Shown in pieces: positions 61,500-64,000 of a DNA stretch of 64,000 nt. A program made the translations under genes and the position numbers. Source of the DNA: Streptomyces sp. MA5143a (GTDB lineage: Bacteria > Actinomycetota > Actinomycetes > Streptomycetales > Streptomycetaceae); the NCBI RefSeq assembly GCF_900290235.1, contig NZ_OLMK01000046.1:1-64000 (forward strand), written 5' to 3'. The number at the start of each line of letters is the position of its first letter. The first letter of the stretch is position 1. Under the pieces are notes generated by a model. That model had not been told where the DNA came from. It saw nothing but the letters and a program-made list of their open reading frames with translations, and made no database searches.

Positions 61500-62300
61500 T
61501 TATGCCTTCTGCCGCTTTCTGCGGTTGGTGACGACCATTCCGGCCACCACGAACAGTACGGCGATCAGGAACATGGCCGTACCGATGACATTGATCTGGA
61601 CGGGCGTTCCGCGCTGTGCCGAACCCCAGACGAACATGGGGAAGGTGACGGTGGAGCCCGCGTTGAAATTGGTGATGATGAAATCGTCGAAGGAGAGCGC
61701 GAAGGCGAGGAGCGCGCCCGCCGCGATACCGGGGGCGGCGATCGGCAGGGTGACGCGCAGGAAGGTCTGGACGGGGCCGGCGTACAGGTCCCGCGCGGCC
61801 TCCTCCAGCCGCGGGTCCATCGACATCACGCGCGCCTTGACGGCGACGACGACGAAGCTGAGGCAGAACATGATGTGGGCGATGAGGATCGTCCAGAAAC
61901 CGAGCTGAGCACCCAGATTGAGGAACAGGGTGAGCAGCGAGGCGGCCATCACGACCTCGGGCATCGCCATCGGCAGGAAGATCAGCGAGTTGACGGCGCC
62001 TCGCGCGCGGAACCGGTAGCGGACGAGCGCGAAGGCGATCAGGGTGCCGAGGACGGTGGCGCCGAGGGTCGCCCAGGCGGCGAGCTGGAGGCTGAGCGAG
62101 AGCGAGCCGCACAGGTCGGCGACGCCGCACGGGTCGGTCCAGGCGGCCGTGGAGAATTCCTGCCACTCGTAGTTGAAGCGGCCCTTCGGCTGGTTGAAGG
62201 AGAAGACCGTGACCACGACATTGGGCAGGAGGAGATATCCGAGGGTGAGCAGTCCCGCGATGACGACGAGATGCCGCTTGAGCCAGTTCAGGAAGGCCAT
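61500..62300 (-). CDS. potC: Spermidine/putrescine ABC permease PotC
   Basis: Second membrane subunit of the polyamine importer, 266 residues with six hydrophobic segments (VVIAGLLTLGYLLLPNVVVT near 12; FWTILIAHIMFCLSFVVVAV near 136). The EAA-like loop is EEAARDLYAGPVQTFLRVTL (about 166-185), followed by IAPGIAAGALLAFALSFDDF-like sequence typical of PotC. The stop codon of the frameshifted potB is directly adjacent to its ATG, so the two are translationally linked. It is followed by the FAD oxidoreductase. Confidence 0.93.
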   Translation of the reverse strand: MAFLNWLKRHLVVIAGLLTLGYLLLPNVVVTVFSFNQPKGRFNYEWQEFSTAAWTDPCGVADLCGSLSLSLQLAAWATLGATVLGTLIAFALVRYRFRARGAVNSLIFLPMAMPEVVMAASLLTLFLNLGAQLGFWTILIAHIMFCLSFVVVAVKARVMSMDPRLEEAARDLYAGPVQTFLRVTLPIAAPGIAAGALLAFALSFDDFIITNFNAGSTVTFPMFVWGSAQRGTPVQINVIGTAMFLIAVLFVVAGMVVTNRRKRQKA

Positions 62301-63232
62301 TTAAACCAGATCCTCCGTCCCGGACCTGCGAATGTATACCGTGACCATGATGAGGATCGCGGCCATGAGGATGAACGAGAGGGCCGCCGCCGTCGGATAG
62401 TCGAGAATCCTCAGGAACTGGCTCTGGATGACGTTGCCGATCATCTGGGTGTTCGTGGAACCGAGGAGTTCGGCGTTCACGTAGTCACCGCTGGCGGGGA
62501 TGAACGTCAGCAGGGTGCCCGAGACGACACCGGGCATGGACAGCGGGAAGGTGACCTTGCGGAAGGTGGTCAACGGGGTCGCGTAGAGGTCGCCCGCCGC
62601 CTCGTGCAGCCGCCCGTCGATGCGCTCCAGCGAGGTGTAGAGCGGCAGGATCATGAACGGCAGGAAGTTGTAGGTGAGGCCGCAGACCACCGCGAGCGGC
62701 GTGGCCAGCACACGGTCGCCCGCTGTGAGGCCGAGCCAGCTGGTGACGTCGAGGACGTGCAGCGAGTTGAGGGCGCCGACCACCGGGCCGCCGTCCGCGA
62801 GGATCGTCTTCCAGGCGAGGGTGCGGATCAGGAAGCTGGTGAAGAACGGCGCGATCACCAGGATCAGGATCAGATTGCGCCACCGTCCCGCGCGGAACGC
62901 GATCAGATACGCCAACGGGTAGCCCAGCAGCAGGCACAGGAACGTCGCCGTGCCGGCGTAGAGCACCGAGCGCAGGAACTGCGGGTAGTACTCGCCGAGC
63001 GCGTCCCAGTAGGTCGCGAAGTGCCAGGTGACCCGGTAGCCGTCCTCCAGGGAGCCCGTCTGCACGGACGTGGAGCCTGATAGACCATCGGCATCGCGAA
63101 GAACACGAGCAGCCAGATCAGACCGGGCGCGAGGAGCAGGTACGGCGTCCAGCGACCCCTTCTGCGGGGCGGCTTCGCCGTCGGGACGGGCGCGAGGGGT
63201 GGTGGCGCCTCGGCTTCGGTGAGGGTCGACAT
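62301..63232 (-). pseudogene. potB: PotB polyamine permease, frameshifted as read
   Basis: The first 52 codons from ATG 63232 encode a normal PotB start ([40 protein letters not shown]). At about 63076 the frame must change to continue with STSVQTGSLEDGYRVTWHFA and the rest of the permease, which is complete (six hydrophobic segments, EAAGDLYATPLTTFRKVTFP loop). One missing base within GCTCCACG would explain it: GCCTCCACG would read ASTS as expected. Thus either a recent single-base deletion or a sequencing error. The frame open from 63257 that leads into the second part is not a real start. Its ATG overlaps the potA stop (TGATG). Confidence 0.8.
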
Positions 63233-64000
63233 CACAGGGCCGCCCCCTCTTCGACACCGGCGTCGATGTCCTGGGCGGCGTCCAGTCCGAAGGTGTGGGC
63301 CGGGCTCCAGTGCAGGACGACGTCGGCGCCGGGGACCAGGCGGGCGTCGCGGTCGATGTTCTGCACGTACACCTCGAACTCGGGGCAGACCGAGCTGTCG
63401 ATGACGTACTGCGTGGAGACCCCGATGAAGCTGGTCGCGGCGATCTTCCCGGTGATGCGGTTGCGGCCGACCGGGATCTCGCCCGCGTCGTCCGCGTGCG
63501 TCAGCGTGATCTTCTCGGGGCGAATGCCGACGATGACCTTGCCGCCGGTGGTGGCGGGCGCCGCACATCGCGCCTCGGGCAGGACGAGCTTGCCGTCACC
63601 CGCCTTCAGCACGATCTCCTCGCCGCTCCTGGAGTCGACCTCGGCCTCGATGAGGTTGGAGGTGCCGAGGAAGTTGGCGACGAAGGTCGTCTTCGGGTTC
63701 TCGTAGAGGTCGGCCGGTGAGCCGAGCTGCTCGACCCTGCCGCCGTTCATCACGGCGACCGTGTCGGCCATGGTCATGGCCTCCTCCTGGTCGTGCGTGA
63801 CATGGATGAACGTGATCCCGACCTCGGTCTGGATGCGCTTCAGCTCCAGCTGCATCTGGCGGCGCAGCTTGAGGTCGAGGGCGCCGAGCGGCTCGTCGAG
63901 GAGCAGTACCTTGGGGTGGTTGATCAGGGCGCGGGCGACGGCGACGCGCTGCTGCTGGCCACCCGAGAGCTGGTGCGGCTTCTTGCGCGCCTGCTCGCCG
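63232..64000 (-). CDS. potA: Spermidine/putrescine ABC ATPase PotA, partial
   Basis: ATP-binding subunit, truncated at the right edge (its start lies beyond 64000). Visible parts: signature [15 protein letters not shown], Walker [13 protein letters not shown], the H-loop [13 protein letters not shown], and the C-terminal TOBE/OB domain ([35 protein letters not shown]). The potA-potB-potC-oxidoreductase order is typical of a polyamine importer operon; the binding protein PotD is outside the window. Confidence 0.93.
   Translation of the reverse strand, partial: GEQARKKPHQLSGGQQQRVAVARALINHPKVLLLDEPLGALDLKLRRQMQLELKRIQTEVGITFIHVTHDQEEAMTMADTVAVMNGGRVEQLGSPADLYENPKTTFVANFLGTSNLIEAEVDSRSGEEIVLKAGDGKLVLPEARCAAPATTGGKVIVGIRPEKITLTHADDAGEIPVGRNRITGKIAATSFIGVSTQYVIDSSVCPEFEVYVQNIDRDARLVPGADVVLHWSPAHTFGLDAAQDIDAGVEEGAAL

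Overview
The window is very GC-rich (about 70% or more by eye) and all its large genes have strong third-position G/C. The nusA-infB translation cluster, MEP-pathway genes, Tat-type lipoproteins, a glycosidase-rich region and a recurring GC-rich intergenic inverted repeat all point to a Streptomyces chromosome core region. From memory, the flanking gene order (truB, rbfA, infB, nusA, proS, ispG, rseP, dxr at one end; aldehyde dehydrogenase, gabT, FAD oxidoreductase, pot genes at the other) matches one S. coelicolor neighbourhood. The middle, about 24.5-50.3 kb, looks like a variable insert in that backbone.

Region 1 (1-9.1 kb, minus strand): a partial trypsin-like/P-loop protein whose catalytic serine is replaced, then truB, rbfA and a DUF503 gene, and a separate rimP-nusA-ylxR-infB unit. 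Region 2 (9.3-11.3 kb, plus strand): a Tat-type lipoprotein, a DUF4439 ferritin-like protein and an APH-fold protein lacking kinase residues. Region 3 (11.5-19.1 kb, minus): proS, two GNAT acetyltransferases, ispG, rseP and dxr. Region 4 (19.3-24.5 kb): a secreted lamin-tail protein, a SecA paralogue and an acyl-CoA dehydrogenase.

Region 5 (24.8-50.3 kb) is the main accessory region: two LacI-family regulators with visible operators and glycoside hydrolases GH31, GH62, a clan GH-A enzyme with CBMs, GH36, GH12, GH42, GH74 and GH3, plus a complete sugar ABC importer without its own ATPase. Together these supply secreted backbone cleavage (GH74, GH12), debranching (GH62), import, and intracellular removal of xylose (GH31), galactose (GH42, GH36) and glucose (GH3). 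This is the expected enzyme set for xyloglucan and related hemicelluloses. A shared palindrome TCGAAGCGCTTCGA occurs upstream of the first LacI gene and twice between the importer and the GH3 gene, so the ends of the region are probably one regulon. A fragment of a second sugar-permease gene beside the other LacI gene records a deletion.

Region 6 (50.4-64 kb) looks like a polyamine/GABA catabolism neighbourhood: aldehyde dehydrogenase, PucR regulator, TraD-like ATPase, gabT, PAP2 phosphatase, FAD oxidoreductase and a pot-type spermidine/putrescine importer (potA partial, potB frameshifted as read, potC intact). No tRNA, rRNA, CRISPR array, insertion sequence or phage gene was recognised.
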